A DNA stretch of 64,000 nucleotides, from NCBI RefSeq assembly GCF_002020355.1, contig NZ_MPZV01000001.1, positions 1,426,001 through 1,490,000 of the forward strand, read 5' to 3'. A program made the position numbers and the translations under genes. This DNA comes from Thioclava sediminum (lineage in GTDB: Bacteria > Pseudomonadota > Alphaproteobacteria > Rhodobacterales > Rhodobacteraceae). This document shows, piece by piece, positions 10,990 to 20,107 of this stretch (positions are counted from its first letter, which is position 1; every line of letters begins with the position of its first letter). Under the pieces are notes generated by a model. It was not told where the DNA came from and made no database searches. It saw only the letters and a list, made by a program, of their open reading frames with translations.

Positions 10990-12234
10990 TCATTTCATCC
11001 TCATTTTTTCGGGATTGAAGTCGATGGTGATCGTTTTCCAGCGGTCGTATTTCTCCGGCGGCAACGGGAACCCGTCCGAGCCGCACAGAACGATAGCGCG
11101 ACGCCCGGCCTCGAAGGCCTGATCGACCGCGTTGCCGGTGCCGCCCGTCGCCCCGACCAGCTTGATCGAGGAGATGATCGGGTGGCCGTCGGGCTGCATG
11201 TCGACCGACAGCGTCACCGTGGTACGCAGCGCATCCGAGCTGAGCGCGCCGGTATTCCAGCACTGCTTGATATCGACGATCAGCGCGTCTTTCTCGCCTG
11301 CGGTGATCGGCGGACCGGTCGGCGCGGAGCCGGTGCCGCCCGTGCCCGCGCCACCCAAAGCTGCCGCCAGAGCATCGTTCACCGAGGCGCTGTCGACTTT
11401 CTTCGGCTCGCTCGGCGCGGGCTTGGTCTCTGCCGGTTTCTTCTCGGCGGGCTTGGGTTCTTCAGGCTTCTTCTCGGCAGGCGCGGCGGCCGTCTGCGTC
11501 TCTTTCGGCGCGGGCGGCTTGGGCTTGGCGCTCGGACGCGGCGAGGCCAGCGGCGCGGAGCTTTCTGGCTTGTCTTCGGTCTTGTTCGCCTCGGTCACAA
11601 TCTCCGTCGAGGCTTCCGGCGGCGCGGTCGCCTCCTTCGGCTTCTCGACCGGCTGATCGGGCGTGTCGGCGGGCTTGGGGGCCTCTTGCGGCTGCGCCTG
11701 CGGGTCGACCTTCGCTTCGGGCGGCGGCTCGGGCGCAGGGGTCGGCGCAACGCGCGGCGCCTGTTTCGGCTTCGGCGCGGGAGAGATATCGGGCGTGACC
11801 GTCGGCGAGGGCTCCTCGACCGGCGGGACGATTTCGGGCGGCGTGTCGCTCACCTCTGCGGGCGGCGTCGGCTCTTGCAGGGCCGAGACGTCGGGCTGCG
11901 CATCAGGGGCCGGATCGGGCTGCTGCATCGCCTGCGGCTCGGGTTCCGGCTTGGCCTGCGGCTCGGGCGCGGGCGTCTCGGGCGGCGGTGTCGTCTCGGA
12001 AGGTGTATCGGGCGCCGTGGGCGCAACCGGATCCGGCGTCGGCTGCGGCGCATCCTTCGGCGCCGAGGCCATCATCGTGTTGAAGTCCTGCTCGGACATC
12101 ACCGCGACCTGACTGATTACCACCGGCTCGTTCGGCTTCGGGAAGAACCACTGCCCCCCTGCAATGACCCAGAAGAGCACGCCCACATGCAGCGCGCCCG
12201 ACAGGCCGTAACCGATCTTGTCCGCACGGTTCAT
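10990..12234 (-). CDS. tolA: TolA-like energy-transducing protein
   Basis: Inner-membrane protein that spans the periplasm and transmits TolQR-derived force to TolB-Pal. The 414 residues contain one N-terminal membrane span (about 10-30, GYGLSGALHVGVLFWVIAGG), then a very long low-complexity domain rich in Pro/Glu/Ala/Lys (about 60-300) and a C-terminal globular domain ending MRMK with the WNTGALSSDALRTTVTLSV segment. The proline-rich arm replaces the Ala/Lys helical arm of the enteric protein, a common alphaproteobacterial variation. Assignment rests on position between tolR and tolB plus this layout. Confidence 0.92.
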   Translation of the reverse strand: MNRADKIGYGLSGALHVGVLFWVIAGGQWFFPKPNEPVVISQVAVMSEQDFNTMMASAPKDAPQPTPDPVAPTAPDTPSETTPPPETPAPEPQAKPEPEPQAMQQPDPAPDAQPDVSALQEPTPPAEVSDTPPEIVPPVEEPSPTVTPDISPAPKPKQAPRVAPTPAPEPPPEAKVDPQAQPQEAPKPADTPDQPVEKPKEATAPPEASTEIVTEANKTEDKPESSAPLASPRPSAKPKPPAPKETQTAAAPAEKKPEEPKPAEKKPAETKPAPSEPKKVDSASVNDALAAALGGAGTGGTGSAPTGPPITAGEKDALIVDIKQCWNTGALSSDALRTTVTLSVDMQPDGHPIISSIKLVGATGGTGNAVDQAFEAGRRAIVLCGSDGFPLPPEKYDRWKTITIDFNPEKMRMK

Positions 12235-12253
12235 GCGATGCTGCCCCCTGGGC

Positions 12254-12733
12254 TCAGTTCCCCGCAGGCGCCGTCAATTGCGGCCCTCCGGTATCGGTGA
12301 CGAGCGTGATGTTCGAGAACCCCGCGCCGTTGAGCGCGCCCATCACCTGCACCACCTGAGAATAGGAAATCTTGCCATCCGCGCGCAGGAACACCTTGTT
12401 GCTGTTACGCTCGGCCGAGATCGCCTTGAGACGGTCGATCAGCTGATCCTGCGGCACTTCCGAGTTCATCAACGAGACTTTCCCGTCCGCCTGAAGCGAG
12501 ATCGTCAGCGGCGTTTCCTGCTCGGTCGGCACGGCCTTGGCTGCGGTCTTCGGCAGCTCCAGCGGCACGCCCACGGTCATCATCGGCGCGGCGACCATGA
12601 AGATCACCAAGAGCACCAGCATCACGTCGACCATCGGCGTGACGTTGATCTCGCTCATCGCGGCATGACGGCCCCGTCCGCTCCTGCGGCGCCGCGATCC
12701 GCCCGATCCGCGTTTTGCAACACCCGCGCCCAT
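12254..12733 (-). CDS. tolR: Biopolymer transport protein TolR (ExbD family)
   Basis: Stator subunit that with TolQ converts proton flux into movement of TolA. The 159-residue protein has an arginine-rich cytoplasmic N-terminus, SEINVTPMVDVMLVLLVIF with the membrane aspartate of the ExbD/TolR family, and a periplasmic C-terminal domain. It begins 2 bp after the tolQ stop and is followed by tolA after about 20 bp. Confidence 0.96.
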   Translation of the reverse strand: MGAGVAKRGSGGSRRRRSGRGRHAAMSEINVTPMVDVMLVLLVIFMVAAPMMTVGVPLELPKTAAKAVPTEQETPLTISLQADGKVSLMNSEVPQDQLIDRLKAISAERNSNKVFLRADGKISYSQVVQVMGALNGAGFSNITLVTDTGGPQLTAPAGN

Positions 12734-12735
12734 GA

Positions 12736-13431
12736 TCAGCTATCCAACTGGCGCGACAGGATGGTCGAGAACTCGTCCGCGAAGGCCTCGTAGTTGCCCG
12801 CGATGCGATCGGCATCGGACGACAGCTTGTTGTAGAAGATCACCGCCGGGATCGCCGCGAGCAGGCCCAGCGCGGTCGCGACGAGCGCTTCCGAGATGCC
12901 GGGCGCCACGACGGCGAGCGAGGTGTTCTGCGAGATCGCGATTTCCTCGAAGGCGACCTTGATCCCCCAGACCGTGCCGAACAGGCCCACGAAGGGCGAG
13001 ATCGAGCCCACGGTCGCAAGGAAATTCAGCCCGTAATTGAGGTTCTCGGTGGCTTTCTGGATCGCGACATCCATCGAGCGTTCGATCCGCGCCTGCGCGC
13101 CGGTGATCAGCGCGCCGTCCTGACGGTGCGACCGGCGCCATTCCAGCATGCCGGCGGCGAAGATCTTCTGGCTCGCACCCTCGGGCGCGGGGCCGATCTG
13201 GTCGAACAGCTCATCGAGCGGCTCACCCGACCAGAAGGCCCGGTCGAAGGCTTCCGCCTCGGAGCGCGCTGCGCGGTAGGCGATGAATTTGCGGATGATG
13301 ATCGCCCAGGACCAGAAGCTGGCCACCACGAGAATGATCATCACGAGTTTGACGGTCAGCGATGCGCGCAGAAAGAGCGCAAGCAGGGAGAAGTCGATCT
13401 CCTGCGCCATCGCAAGCGAAGATTGGTCCAT
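12736..13431 (-). CDS. tolQ: Proton channel protein TolQ
   Basis: MotA/ExbB-family inner-membrane protein. The 231 residues show membrane spans at about 15-40 (FLRASLTVKLVMIILVVASF), about 135-160 (LATVGSISPFVGLFGTVWGI) and about 170-195. The family segment with GLFGTVWG and the APGISEALVATALGLLAAIPA block are clear. It is the first gene of the tolQRAB-pal-cpoB run. Between tolQ and ybgC (13432-13546) lies a 115-bp gap that could hold an additional promoter; I see no strong element in it. Confidence 0.96.
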   Translation of the reverse strand: MDQSSLAMAQEIDFSLLALFLRASLTVKLVMIILVVASFWSWAIIIRKFIAYRAARSEAEAFDRAFWSGEPLDELFDQIGPAPEGASQKIFAAGMLEWRRSHRQDGALITGAQARIERSMDVAIQKATENLNYGLNFLATVGSISPFVGLFGTVWGIKVAFEEIAISQNTSLAVVAPGISEALVATALGLLAAIPAVIFYNKLSSDADRIAGNYEAFADEFSTILSRQLDS

Positions 13432-13546
13432 AGGTACTGCTCGCCGGTTGGGGCCACGTTATCGGGCCTCTGATTACCAGCGATTCTATATCAGCAGTAA
13501 GGGGAACGCCATAACAACAATGTAACCGGCGAAACCCCGCCGCTTT

Positions 13547-13948
13547 TCAATGCAGTTTCGGGGCCAGTTTCCGGCGAATATCGGCGGGAAGCCGCTGAGC
13601 CGCGCCCGCCTCATTGAGACAGACGATGGTGACCTGCGCGGTGAACAGCACCTCGCCGTCGCGCTGCACCGTCTGCTCCATCACGAAACGCGCGCCCGTT
13701 TCGGCGACCAGATCGGTCGTGACCACCAGCTCGTCGTCGAATTTCGCGGGGCGCAGATAGTCGGCCTCGACCCGGCGCACCGCGAAGACCACGCCGTGAT
13801 CGGCCTTCAGCGCGACCTGATCCACGCCCAGCGCGCGGACGAATTCGGACCGCCCGCGCTCGATGAACTTCAGGTAATTGGCGTAATAGACGATCCCCGC
13901 AAGATCGGTGTCCTCGTAATAGACCCGGATCGGAAACTCATGCGCCAT
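13547..13948 (-). CDS. ybgC: Tol-Pal associated acyl-CoA thioesterase YbgC
   Basis: Hotdog-fold thioesterase of the 4-hydroxybenzoyl-CoA thioesterase/YbgC type, acting on short acyl-CoA or acyl-ACP. From the ATG at 13948 the product is 133 residues beginning MAHEFPIRVYYEDTDLAG. The catalytic aspartate lies in the YYEDTDLAGIVYYANYL motif (about D15). The longer frame reaching 14113 has an arginine-rich N-terminus that overlaps the upstream gene and is rejected. It is in its standard position upstream of tolQ. Confidence 0.94.
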   Translation of the reverse strand: MAHEFPIRVYYEDTDLAGIVYYANYLKFIERGRSEFVRALGVDQVALKADHGVVFAVRRVEADYLRPAKFDDELVVTTDLVAETGARFVMEQTVQRDGEVLFTAQVTIVCLNEAGAAQRLPADIRRKLAPKLH

Positions 13949-14663
13949 TCTCGTTCTCCTGATCGTCCGGCTCCGCCTCGCCCACTTCGCGCGACAATTC
14001 CCGCACCGCCTCTGCGGCCTCGCCCTGACGCAGACCTGCGCGGGCGGCAAGGCGCAGCGCGTGGCTCGGATCTTTCGCCACAGCCGGCATCGTCGGATCG
14101 TAGCCCGCCGCAATGATCGCCGCGATCTCGGGGCGCAGCACGGTCACGCCGCGCGCCACCGCAAGCGGCGAGCGTTTCACGAAAGCCTTGTCGGACCAGA
14201 GCAGGATCATCTGCACCGCCTGGCTCAGCGCAATCACCTCGGCGGGCACCTCGTCGAGCCCCGCATCCATCCGCACGAAGGCGAAACAGGCCCGGATCGC
14301 GCCGTCCTTGTCGAAGCGGAAGACGCGATACTGGTTCGCGCCTTGATCGTCGAGCCGGATCACCAGATCCTGCAGCCCGTCGATCAGATGATCGAGATTG
14401 GGCACCTCGAGCAATTCCTGCCAGTCACGGAAGAAGAAGATCATCAGGTTCGCACCGAGCTCAGGATCGGTCTCGGCCATCTTGTGCCCGGCCAGTGCCA
14501 CGACCGCCTCGACCGCGCCCTTCACGGTCGCCAGCGTCGCAGCCTCCACCCCGAACACCACCGGCACGACCGGACGCCCCCAGCGCGCGAACAGATACTC
14601 GTCGGAAGAGCGCCGGAAGAGCTGCTCCACCATTTCGCCCGTGATCTCTGCCTGTTCCGACAT
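13938..14663 (-). CDS. Conserved hypothetical protein upstream of ybgC
   Basis: I do not recognise the family. The ATG at 14663 gives 241 residues starting MSEQAEITGEMVEQLF; the longer frame to 14936 crosses a repeat-like intergenic region and is unlikely. No signal peptide, membrane span or obvious catalytic motif is visible. The sequence is acidic, with hydrophobic stretches such as PVVPVVFGVEAATLATVKGA typical of a soluble alpha/beta protein. Its 3' end overlaps the ybgC start by 11 bp, so it is translated with the ybgC-tol operon and may serve the envelope. Function unknown. Confidence 0.75.
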   Translation of the reverse strand: MSEQAEITGEMVEQLFRRSSDEYLFARWGRPVVPVVFGVEAATLATVKGAVEAVVALAGHKMAETDPELGANLMIFFFRDWQELLEVPNLDHLIDGLQDLVIRLDDQGANQYRVFRFDKDGAIRACFAFVRMDAGLDEVPAEVIALSQAVQMILLWSDKAFVKRSPLAVARGVTVLRPEIAAIIAAGYDPTMPAVAKDPSHALRLAARAGLRQGEAAEAVRELSREVGEAEPDDQENENGA

Positions 14664-15047
14664 GCCGCCTCCCTCGCTTCGCCCTGACCCTAAGAGATCG
14701 CGCCGGAGGGGGAAAGGGGCCAACCCCATCTGCCGCGCATCCCCGGCTCTTGCCTCCAGCCTTATTTCGGCTTGGCACAAATATCCCGGGGGAGCGCCCG
14801 ACAGGGCGTGGGGGCAGCGCCCCCTCTTCTTCGGCATCTCGGGCCCCCACAGAGACGGGCGGCAGCGCTTCCTGATCTGCGCTTGCCGCCCTGCGGTCGC
14901 ACGCCTATAAGGGCGGCATGTTCTTGCTGGCTGCATATCCGCGAATTACCTGCCCGGCGCTCTGACGCGTCAGGGTAGCCGGGATATTGCGCCAAGCCCC
15001 GAGGCGTGCGCGCGCACGCCCTTCCCTTTCCCAAGGACGACAATTCC
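14664..15047. other. Intergenic region between divergent genes, with tandem hairpins
   Basis: A 384-bp gap between the hypothetical gene (start 14663, minus) and ileS (start 15048, plus). Frames that cross it are arginine/proline-rich shadows. The middle part (about 14780-14824) contains two adjacent GC hairpins described separately. The ileS start is preceded by AAGGACGA. I cannot identify -35/-10 elements with confidence. Confidence 0.6.
14794..14824. repeat. Tandem GC hairpins, REP-like intergenic element
   Basis: Two consecutive small hairpins. The first pairs GCGCCC (14794-14799) with GGGCGT (14804-14809) over a 4-nt loop. The second pairs GGGGGC (14810-14815) with GCCCCC (14819-14824) over a 3-nt loop. 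The preceding AAATATCCCGGGGGA is reminiscent of short repeats scattered in Rhodobacteraceae intergenic DNA. Only one copy is seen in this window, so repeat status is inferred. Confidence 0.5.
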
Positions 15048-18032
15048 ATGAGTTCCGACCAGACCACCGAGACGACCGCCCCCGATTATCGCGGCACCGT
15101 CTTCCTGCCGAAAACCGATTTCCCGATGCGCGCGGGCCTGCCCATGCGCGAGCCCGACTGGCTGGCGCGTTGGGAGAAGATCGGCGTCTATGACCGCCTG
15201 CGCGAGAAGGCCGCGAAGGACAACCGCCCGAGCTTCGTGCTCCATGACGGCCCTCCCTATGCGAACGGCCATCTCCATATCGGTCACGCGCTCAACAAGA
15301 TCCTGAAGGACTTCATCACCCGCTCGCAGCAGATGATGGGCCGCGATGCGCGCTACGTTCCGGGCTGGGATTGCCACGGCCTGCCGATCGAGTGGAAGAT
15401 CGAAGAGCAGTATCGTGCCAAGGGGCTCGACAAAGACGCGGTCGACGTCGTGGACTTCCGCCGCGAATGCCGTGCGTTTGCCGAGAACTGGGTCGACATC
15501 CAGCGCGAGGAATTCAAGCGTCTGGGCGTCTATGGCAACTGGGCCGATCCGTATCTGACGATGAACTACCATGCCGAGGCGGTGATCGCCGAGGAGTTCA
15601 TGAAGTTCCTGATGAACGGCACGCTCTATCAGGGCTCCAAGCCCGTGATGTGGTCGCCGGTCGAGAAGACCGCGCTGGCCGAGGCCGAGGTCGAATATCA
15701 CGACCACACCAGCCACACGATCTGGGTGCGCTTCAAGGTCCGCCGGGGCGGCAACGCGGCAATGCCGACCGAGGATGCGGTCGAGTATGATGCAGCCGAT
15801 CAGGCGCTGCTGGCCGATCAGTTGCATGAGGCGAGCGTCGTGATCTGGACCACGACGCCCTGGACGATTCCGCAGAACCGCGCCGTCTCCTTCCATCCGA
15901 CGATCGGCTACGGCCTCTACCGGGTCGACACGCTGGGCGAGAAATCGACCGCCGAAGAAGGCGAGCTGCTGCTGATGGCCGATGCGCTGGCGCAATCGGT
16001 GATGGATCAGGCGAAAGTCGAGAGCTTCACCCGCGTGCGCGATGTGTCGGCGGCGGAGCTGGAAGGGCTGACGCTGTCGCACCCCTATGCCGGCGTCGAT
16101 GGCGCGAATGGCGAATGGGATTTCGACGTGCCGGTCCTGCCGGGCGATCACGTGACCGACGAGGCGGGAACGGGCTTCGTGCACACCGCGCCGTCGCACG
16201 GTGACGACGACTATCAGATGGGCCTCAAGTTCGGCCTGCCGATGACCTACAACGTCGAGCCCGACGGCAGCTACCGCAAGGATCTGCCGCTGTTCGGCGG
16301 CGAGGCGATCGTCGCGGCGGACGGCAAGGACGGCCCGGCAAATGTGTCGAACATCAAGCAACTGGCCTGGGCCGGTGCGCTTCTCGCCAAGGGCAAGATC
16401 AAGCACTCCTACCCGCATAGCTGGCGCTCGAAAGCGCCGCTGATCTATCGCAACACGCCGCAATGGTTCGCCGCGATCGACCACACGCTCAACGATGGCA
16501 TGGGCACCTATGGTGACACGATCCGCAAGCGCGCGCTGACCTCGATCGAGGAGCTGGTGACTTTCACGCCCGAGAAGGGCAAGAACCGCCTGCATTCGAT
16601 GATCGAGAACCGTCCCGACTGGGTGCTGAGCCGTCAGCGCGCCTGGGGCGTGCCGCTGACCTGCTTCGTCAAGAAAGGCGCCAAGCCTACCGACGAGGAC
16701 TTCCTGCTGCGCAATGCCGAAGCCAATGCGCGCGTCATCGCCGCCTTCGAGACCGAGGGCGCGGATGCGTGGTATGAGGACGGCTTCAAAGCGAAGGTTC
16801 TCGAAGGTCTGGTGAACCCCGACGATTACGAGCAGGTCTTCGACGTGCTCGACGTGTGGTTCGACAGCGGGTCCACCCATGCTTTCGTGCTGCGCGACCG
16901 CGCAGACGGGGCCGAGGATGGCATCGCCGATGTCTACCTTGAGGGCACCGACCAGCACCGCGGCTGGTTCCACTCCTCGCTGCTGCAGGCCTGCGCCACG
17001 AAGGGCCGCGCGCCCTATCGCAACGTGGTGACGCACGGGTTCACGCTCGACGAGAAGGGCATGAAGATGTCCAAATCGCTGGGCAACACGATCGTGCCCG
17101 AGGAAGTCATCAAGCAATATGGCGCGGATATCCTGCGCCTCTGGGTTGCGCAGACCGACTTCACCGAGGATCAGCGCATCGGCCCGGAAATCCTGAAAGG
17201 GGTCGCGGACAGCTACCGCCGTCTGCGCAACACGCTGCGCTTCATGCTGGGCAATCTCGACGGGTTCTCCGACGCCGAGCGCGTCGATCCGGCGGAGATG
17301 CCGGAGCTGGAGCGCTGGGTGCTGCATCGTCTGGCACAGCTCGATGTGGAAGTGCGCAAGGGCTATGACGCGTTCGACTTCCAGGGCGTATTCCAGCAGC
17401 TGTTCAACTTCTGCACCGTGGACCTGTCGGCCTTCTATTTCGACATCCGCAAGGACGCGCTCTATTGCGACCCGGAAGACGGCCTGCGTCGCCGTTCGGC
17501 GCGCACGGTGCTCGATCTGCTGTTCCACCGCCTGACGACCTGGCTCGCGCCGATCCTCGTCTTCACGATGGAAGACGTGTGGCTGTCGCGCTTCCCGGGC
17601 GATGACGCCTCGGTCCACCTGCAGGACATCCCCGAGACGCCCGCGGACTGGGCCAACGCGAGCCTTGCCGCGAAATGGGACGGCATCCGCCGCGCCCGTC
17701 GCGTGGTGACGGCGGCGCTCGAAGTGCAGCGCTCGGCCAAGGTGATCGGGGCCTCGCTCGAGGCGGCACCTGTCGTGCATGTCGAGGATGCTGACGTTCT
17801 GGCGGCGCTGAAATCGGTGCCCTTCGAGGATCTCTGCATCACCTCGGATATCGCGCTGACCGCCGATCCGGCCCCGCAGGAAGCGTACCGCCTGCCCGAA
17901 GTCTCGGGCATCTCGGTGGTCTTCGAGAAGGCAGATGGCCAGAAATGCGAACGCTGCTGGAAGATCCTGCCCGATGTCGGCACGCATAAGCATCCCGGCA
18001 CCTGCAAACGGTGCGACGCGGCGCTGGACTGA
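15048..18032 (+). CDS. ileS: Isoleucyl-tRNA synthetase
   Basis: Class Ia aminoacyl-tRNA synthetase charging tRNA(Ile), with editing of valine. The ATG at 15048 gives 994 residues. Landmarks: HIGH at 77-80, KMSKS at about 673-677, the WTTTPWTIP and TAPSHGDDD segments of the editing domain, and a C-terminal zinc ribbon (CERCWKIL ... CKRC). The longer frame from 15006 adds a non-conserved arginine-rich stub; AAGGACGA before 15048 supports the inner start. A strong intrinsic terminator follows 27 bp after the stop. Confidence 0.98.
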   Translation: MSSDQTTETTAPDYRGTVFLPKTDFPMRAGLPMREPDWLARWEKIGVYDRLREKAAKDNRPSFVLHDGPPYANGHLHIGHALNKILKDFITRSQQMMGRDARYVPGWDCHGLPIEWKIEEQYRAKGLDKDAVDVVDFRRECRAFAENWVDIQREEFKRLGVYGNWADPYLTMNYHAEAVIAEEFMKFLMNGTLYQGSKPVMWSPVEKTALAEAEVEYHDHTSHTIWVRFKVRRGGNAAMPTEDAVEYDAADQALLADQLHEASVVIWTTTPWTIPQNRAVSFHPTIGYGLYRVDTLGEKSTAEEGELLLMADALAQSVMDQAKVESFTRVRDVSAAELEGLTLSHPYAGVDGANGEWDFDVPVLPGDHVTDEAGTGFVHTAPSHGDDDYQMGLKFGLPMTYNVEPDGSYRKDLPLFGGEAIVAADGKDGPANVSNIKQLAWAGALLAKGKIKHSYPHSWRSKAPLIYRNTPQWFAAIDHTLNDGMGTYGDTIRKRALTSIEELVTFTPEKGKNRLHSMIENRPDWVLSRQRAWGVPLTCFVKKGAKPTDEDFLLRNAEANARVIAAFETEGADAWYEDGFKAKVLEGLVNPDDYEQVFDVLDVWFDSGSTHAFVLRDRADGAEDGIADVYLEGTDQHRGWFHSSLLQACATKGRAPYRNVVTHGFTLDEKGMKMSKSLGNTIVPEEVIKQYGADILRLWVAQTDFTEDQRIGPEILKGVADSYRRLRNTLRFMLGNLDGFSDAERVDPAEMPELERWVLHRLAQLDVEVRKGYDAFDFQGVFQQLFNFCTVDLSAFYFDIRKDALYCDPEDGLRRRSARTVLDLLFHRLTTWLAPILVFTMEDVWLSRFPGDDASVHLQDIPETPADWANASLAAKWDGIRRARRVVTAALEVQRSAKVIGASLEAAPVVHVEDADVLAALKSVPFEDLCITSDIALTADPAPQEAYRLPEVSGISVVFEKADGQKCERCWKILPDVGTHKHPGTCKRCDAALD

Positions 18033-18059
18033 GCAGACCGCTACCAAAGACAGAATGAA

Positions 18060-18085
18060 GGGCACCCCGCGCGGGTGCCCTTTTT
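18060..18085 (+). terminator. Rho-independent terminator of ileS
   Basis: Perfect 8-bp stem GGGCACCC (18060-18067) with GGGTGCCC (18073-18080), 5-nt loop, then five T residues (18081-18085). It separates ileS from the convergent DUF805 gene. Confidence 0.93.
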
Positions 18086-18094
18086 CATGTCACC

Positions 18095-18487
18095 TCAGGA
18101 CGGCATCTGATGCGGCGGCAGAGCCGGAGGCCCGAACCGGTTGCCGCCCGTGGAGCCGCGCTGAACGGTGAAGAAGAGCAGAACCAGCGTCCCGATCACC
18201 GGGATCAGCGCGATCAGGGCCCACCAGCCGGTCCGGTCGAGATCGTGCAGCCGCCGCACCAGCACCGCGAGCGCTGGCAGGAACACGACGAGAGAGAAGA
18301 TCCCGCCGAGCAGCGACGCGTCGTGCCGCATCATCATCGGACCAAAGAGGATACGGTCCAAGATGCCGAAGACGATGTTGCCTAGAAAGATGAACAGAAC
18401 GAACCACCAGAATTCGGGCCGGGCTGCGCGGCCAGTGAATGTCACGTAGTTCGAGAAACATTTGCGGATTGCGTCGCTGAACTCCAT
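18095..18487 (-). CDS. DUF805 membrane protein
   Basis: A 130-residue inner-membrane protein of the DUF805 (YhaH/YhaI) family, recognised by the opening FSNYVTFTGRAARPEFWWF and the LHDLDRTGWWALI segment between membrane spans. Three to four hydrophobic spans are visible (about 25-47, 60-80, 90-108). The C-terminus is Pro/Gly rich. Biochemical function of the family is not established. It is monocistronic, between ileS and the flagellar cluster. Confidence 0.88.
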   Translation of the reverse strand: MEFSDAIRKCFSNYVTFTGRAARPEFWWFVLFIFLGNIVFGILDRILFGPMMMRHDASLLGGIFSLVVFLPALAVLVRRLHDLDRTGWWALIALIPVIGTLVLLFFTVQRGSTGGNRFGPPALPPHQMPS

Positions 18488-18566
18488 CGGAGCGTCTCCC
18501 TCTGTTTATATGCCGTAGGGAAAGCTTAGCCGCAGGGTCGCTCTCGACGCCAGCCTCAATGCAGGT

Positions 18567-18998
18567 TCAGACGACATCCCTGTCGCGCAGCCAGCGCTGT
18601 AGCGTGCGCTCCTCGGCCTGTGCCTGCTCGCGCTTTGCCAGTTCCGCCGCGCGTTCGGCGCGGGCACGGTCGAGAAGCGTGTCGTAGGTCTTCGCCTCTC
18701 GAAACAGCTCTCGCATCCGGTCTTCGAGCGGCACGCGGCGTTCGTTCAGCGTGCCGATTTCCTGATCGAGCCACGAGACCGTCTCGCGCACCGCCTCGCG
18801 AAACCCGGCCGCATAGGGCGCGGTCTCGGGCGAGGTGACGTGAAGCTCGGCGCGGGCGCGCTCCGTCAGCGTATCACGCTCGCCTTCCAGCCGCGCGACC
18901 TGCGCATTCAGTTTCGATAGCTCGCCAGCCTGCTCTTCGAGCTCGCGCCGCCGCAGCCGCCCGATCACTTCCAGAGCTGCGATCCGGTTGCGCGCCAT
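18567..18998 (-). CDS. FliJ-like flagellar export coiled-coil protein
   Basis: A 143-residue, highly charged, largely helical protein starting MARNRIAALEVIGRL at the ATG at 18998. Charged heptad-like stretches (RRRELEEQAGELSKLNAQVARLEGE and a C-terminal RAERAAELAKREQAQAEERTL-type segment) predict a coiled coil of the size of FliJ, the central stalk of the FliI/FliH export ATPase. It begins 7 bp after the motA stop and so is in the motA operon. FliJ sequences diverge strongly, so the call rests on length, coiled-coil nature and location. An extended frame to 19121 overlaps motA and is rejected. Confidence 0.6.
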   Translation of the reverse strand: MARNRIAALEVIGRLRRRELEEQAGELSKLNAQVARLEGERDTLTERARAELHVTSPETAPYAAGFREAVRETVSWLDQEIGTLNERRVPLEDRMRELFREAKTYDTLLDRARAERAAELAKREQAQAEERTLQRWLRDRDVV

Positions 18999-19005
18999 CG
19001 CCTGT

Positions 19006-19875
19006 TTACGCCGCCTGCGGCAGCTCTTTCTGCGCCTGTTCGACGGCGTAGAAATCGGGCTGATAGACGGTGGGGATACTGCCGCGACCGATCTCGATGC
19101 AGATATTCGGCGGGTGGTCACTCACCAGCGCCACGAAGATATCGCGGATCACGGCATAGAACGCGGAATCCTCTTCCTCGATCTGGCGCAGACGCCCGGA
19201 CATCGGCTGCACGAAGCAATAGGCAAGGAACACGCCAAGGAAGGTACCGACGAGCGCGCCGCCGATCATGCCGCCCAGAATTTCCGGCGGCTGGTCGATC
19301 GCCCCCATCGTTTTGATCACGCCCAGAACGGCCGCGATGATCCCGATGGCGGGCAGTGCATCAGAGACGGTCTGCAGCGCCGAGGCCGGCGCCATGACCT
19401 CGCGGTGATGCTTCTTGAGCTTGCGGTTGATGACGTCCTCGGTCTGGTATTTGTCATCGAAGTTCATCGCCAGCATCCGGAAGCTGTCGGTAATCAGCTG
19501 GATCGCGAAATGGTCCTTCAGGATGCGCGGATAGCGACCGAAGATCTCGCTCTCTTCCGGGGTCTCGATATGCGAGTCGAGCGCGATGATCCCCTTGTTG
19601 CGATACAGCCGCGACAGTTCGAACAGCAGATTGAGCAGATCGGTGTAATCCGCGGTCTTCCACTGGCTGCCCTTCATCACTTTCACAAGCCCGCGCCCCG
19701 AGCGGCGGATCATGCTGAACGAGTTCGCGATCAGGAAAGAGCCCAAGGCCGCGCCGCCGATCATCATCCCCTCGAAGGGCAGAGCGTGAATGAGAACGTC
19801 CATGCTGCCGCCGGAGAGAAGGAAGCCGCCGAACACGAGGCCCACGACGGCCAACAGGCCAAGGATGATCGTCAT
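19006..19875 (-). CDS. motA: Flagellar motor stator protein MotA
   Basis: Inner-membrane stator subunit that with MotB conducts ions and drives the rotor. The 289 residues show an N-terminal span (about 2-22), a second near 32-52, a large cytoplasmic loop, and two C-terminal spans around the ALPAIGIIAAVLGVIKTMGAI and MIGGALVGTFLGVFLAYCF segments, the latter two carrying the conserved proline and glycine pattern of MotA. motB is not adjacent but lies at the other end of the cluster (61381). The upstream region is shared with a divergent gene (20108). Confidence 0.96.
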   Translation of the reverse strand: MTIILGLLAVVGLVFGGFLLSGGSMDVLIHALPFEGMMIGGAALGSFLIANSFSMIRRSGRGLVKVMKGSQWKTADYTDLLNLLFELSRLYRNKGIIALDSHIETPEESEIFGRYPRILKDHFAIQLITDSFRMLAMNFDDKYQTEDVINRKLKKHHREVMAPASALQTVSDALPAIGIIAAVLGVIKTMGAIDQPPEILGGMIGGALVGTFLGVFLAYCFVQPMSGRLRQIEEEDSAFYAVIRDIFVALVSDHPPNICIEIGRGSIPTVYQPDFYAVEQAQKELPQAA

Positions 19876-20107
19876 TATTCTTTGTCCGTGTGTTTCGCGC
19901 CCTGCGGTCTTTCACCGACAGCCGCCGTTTCCTGAAATTCTTGGCTAAATCTCCGGTGACGCTCCCGTTAAGTCAAGTATAAATGCCGATATTGAGAGCA
20001 AGTTTAAGCATAAATCTAATATTTCAGAGGCTTAACAAGGAAACTTGACCGATTATCCATGAATAGATAGATTCAATCCAACACGGATCTTGCATTCAGG
20101 GCATTTC
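19876..20107. promoter_or_regulatory. Divergent promoter region motA / modification locus, near-CtrA site
   Basis: An AT-rich 232-bp region. TTAA-N7-ATAA at 19968-19982 differs from the CtrA consensus in one base. Further on, ATTATCCATGAATAGATAG (20052-20070) shares TATCCATGAA with the flgB upstream region (25880-25889) and contains GATAG-type elements related to the recurring cluster motif. No confident -35/-10 pair could be chosen. Confidence 0.5.

Noticed and set aside
9493-12300. 935-codon plus-strand frame opposite tolB-tolA
   Set aside because: Arg/Gly low complexity, an image of the repetitive tolA arm.
14970-18065. 1031-codon minus-strand frame opposite ileS
   Set aside because: GC-rich antisense shadow of ileS; composition unnatural and no motif.
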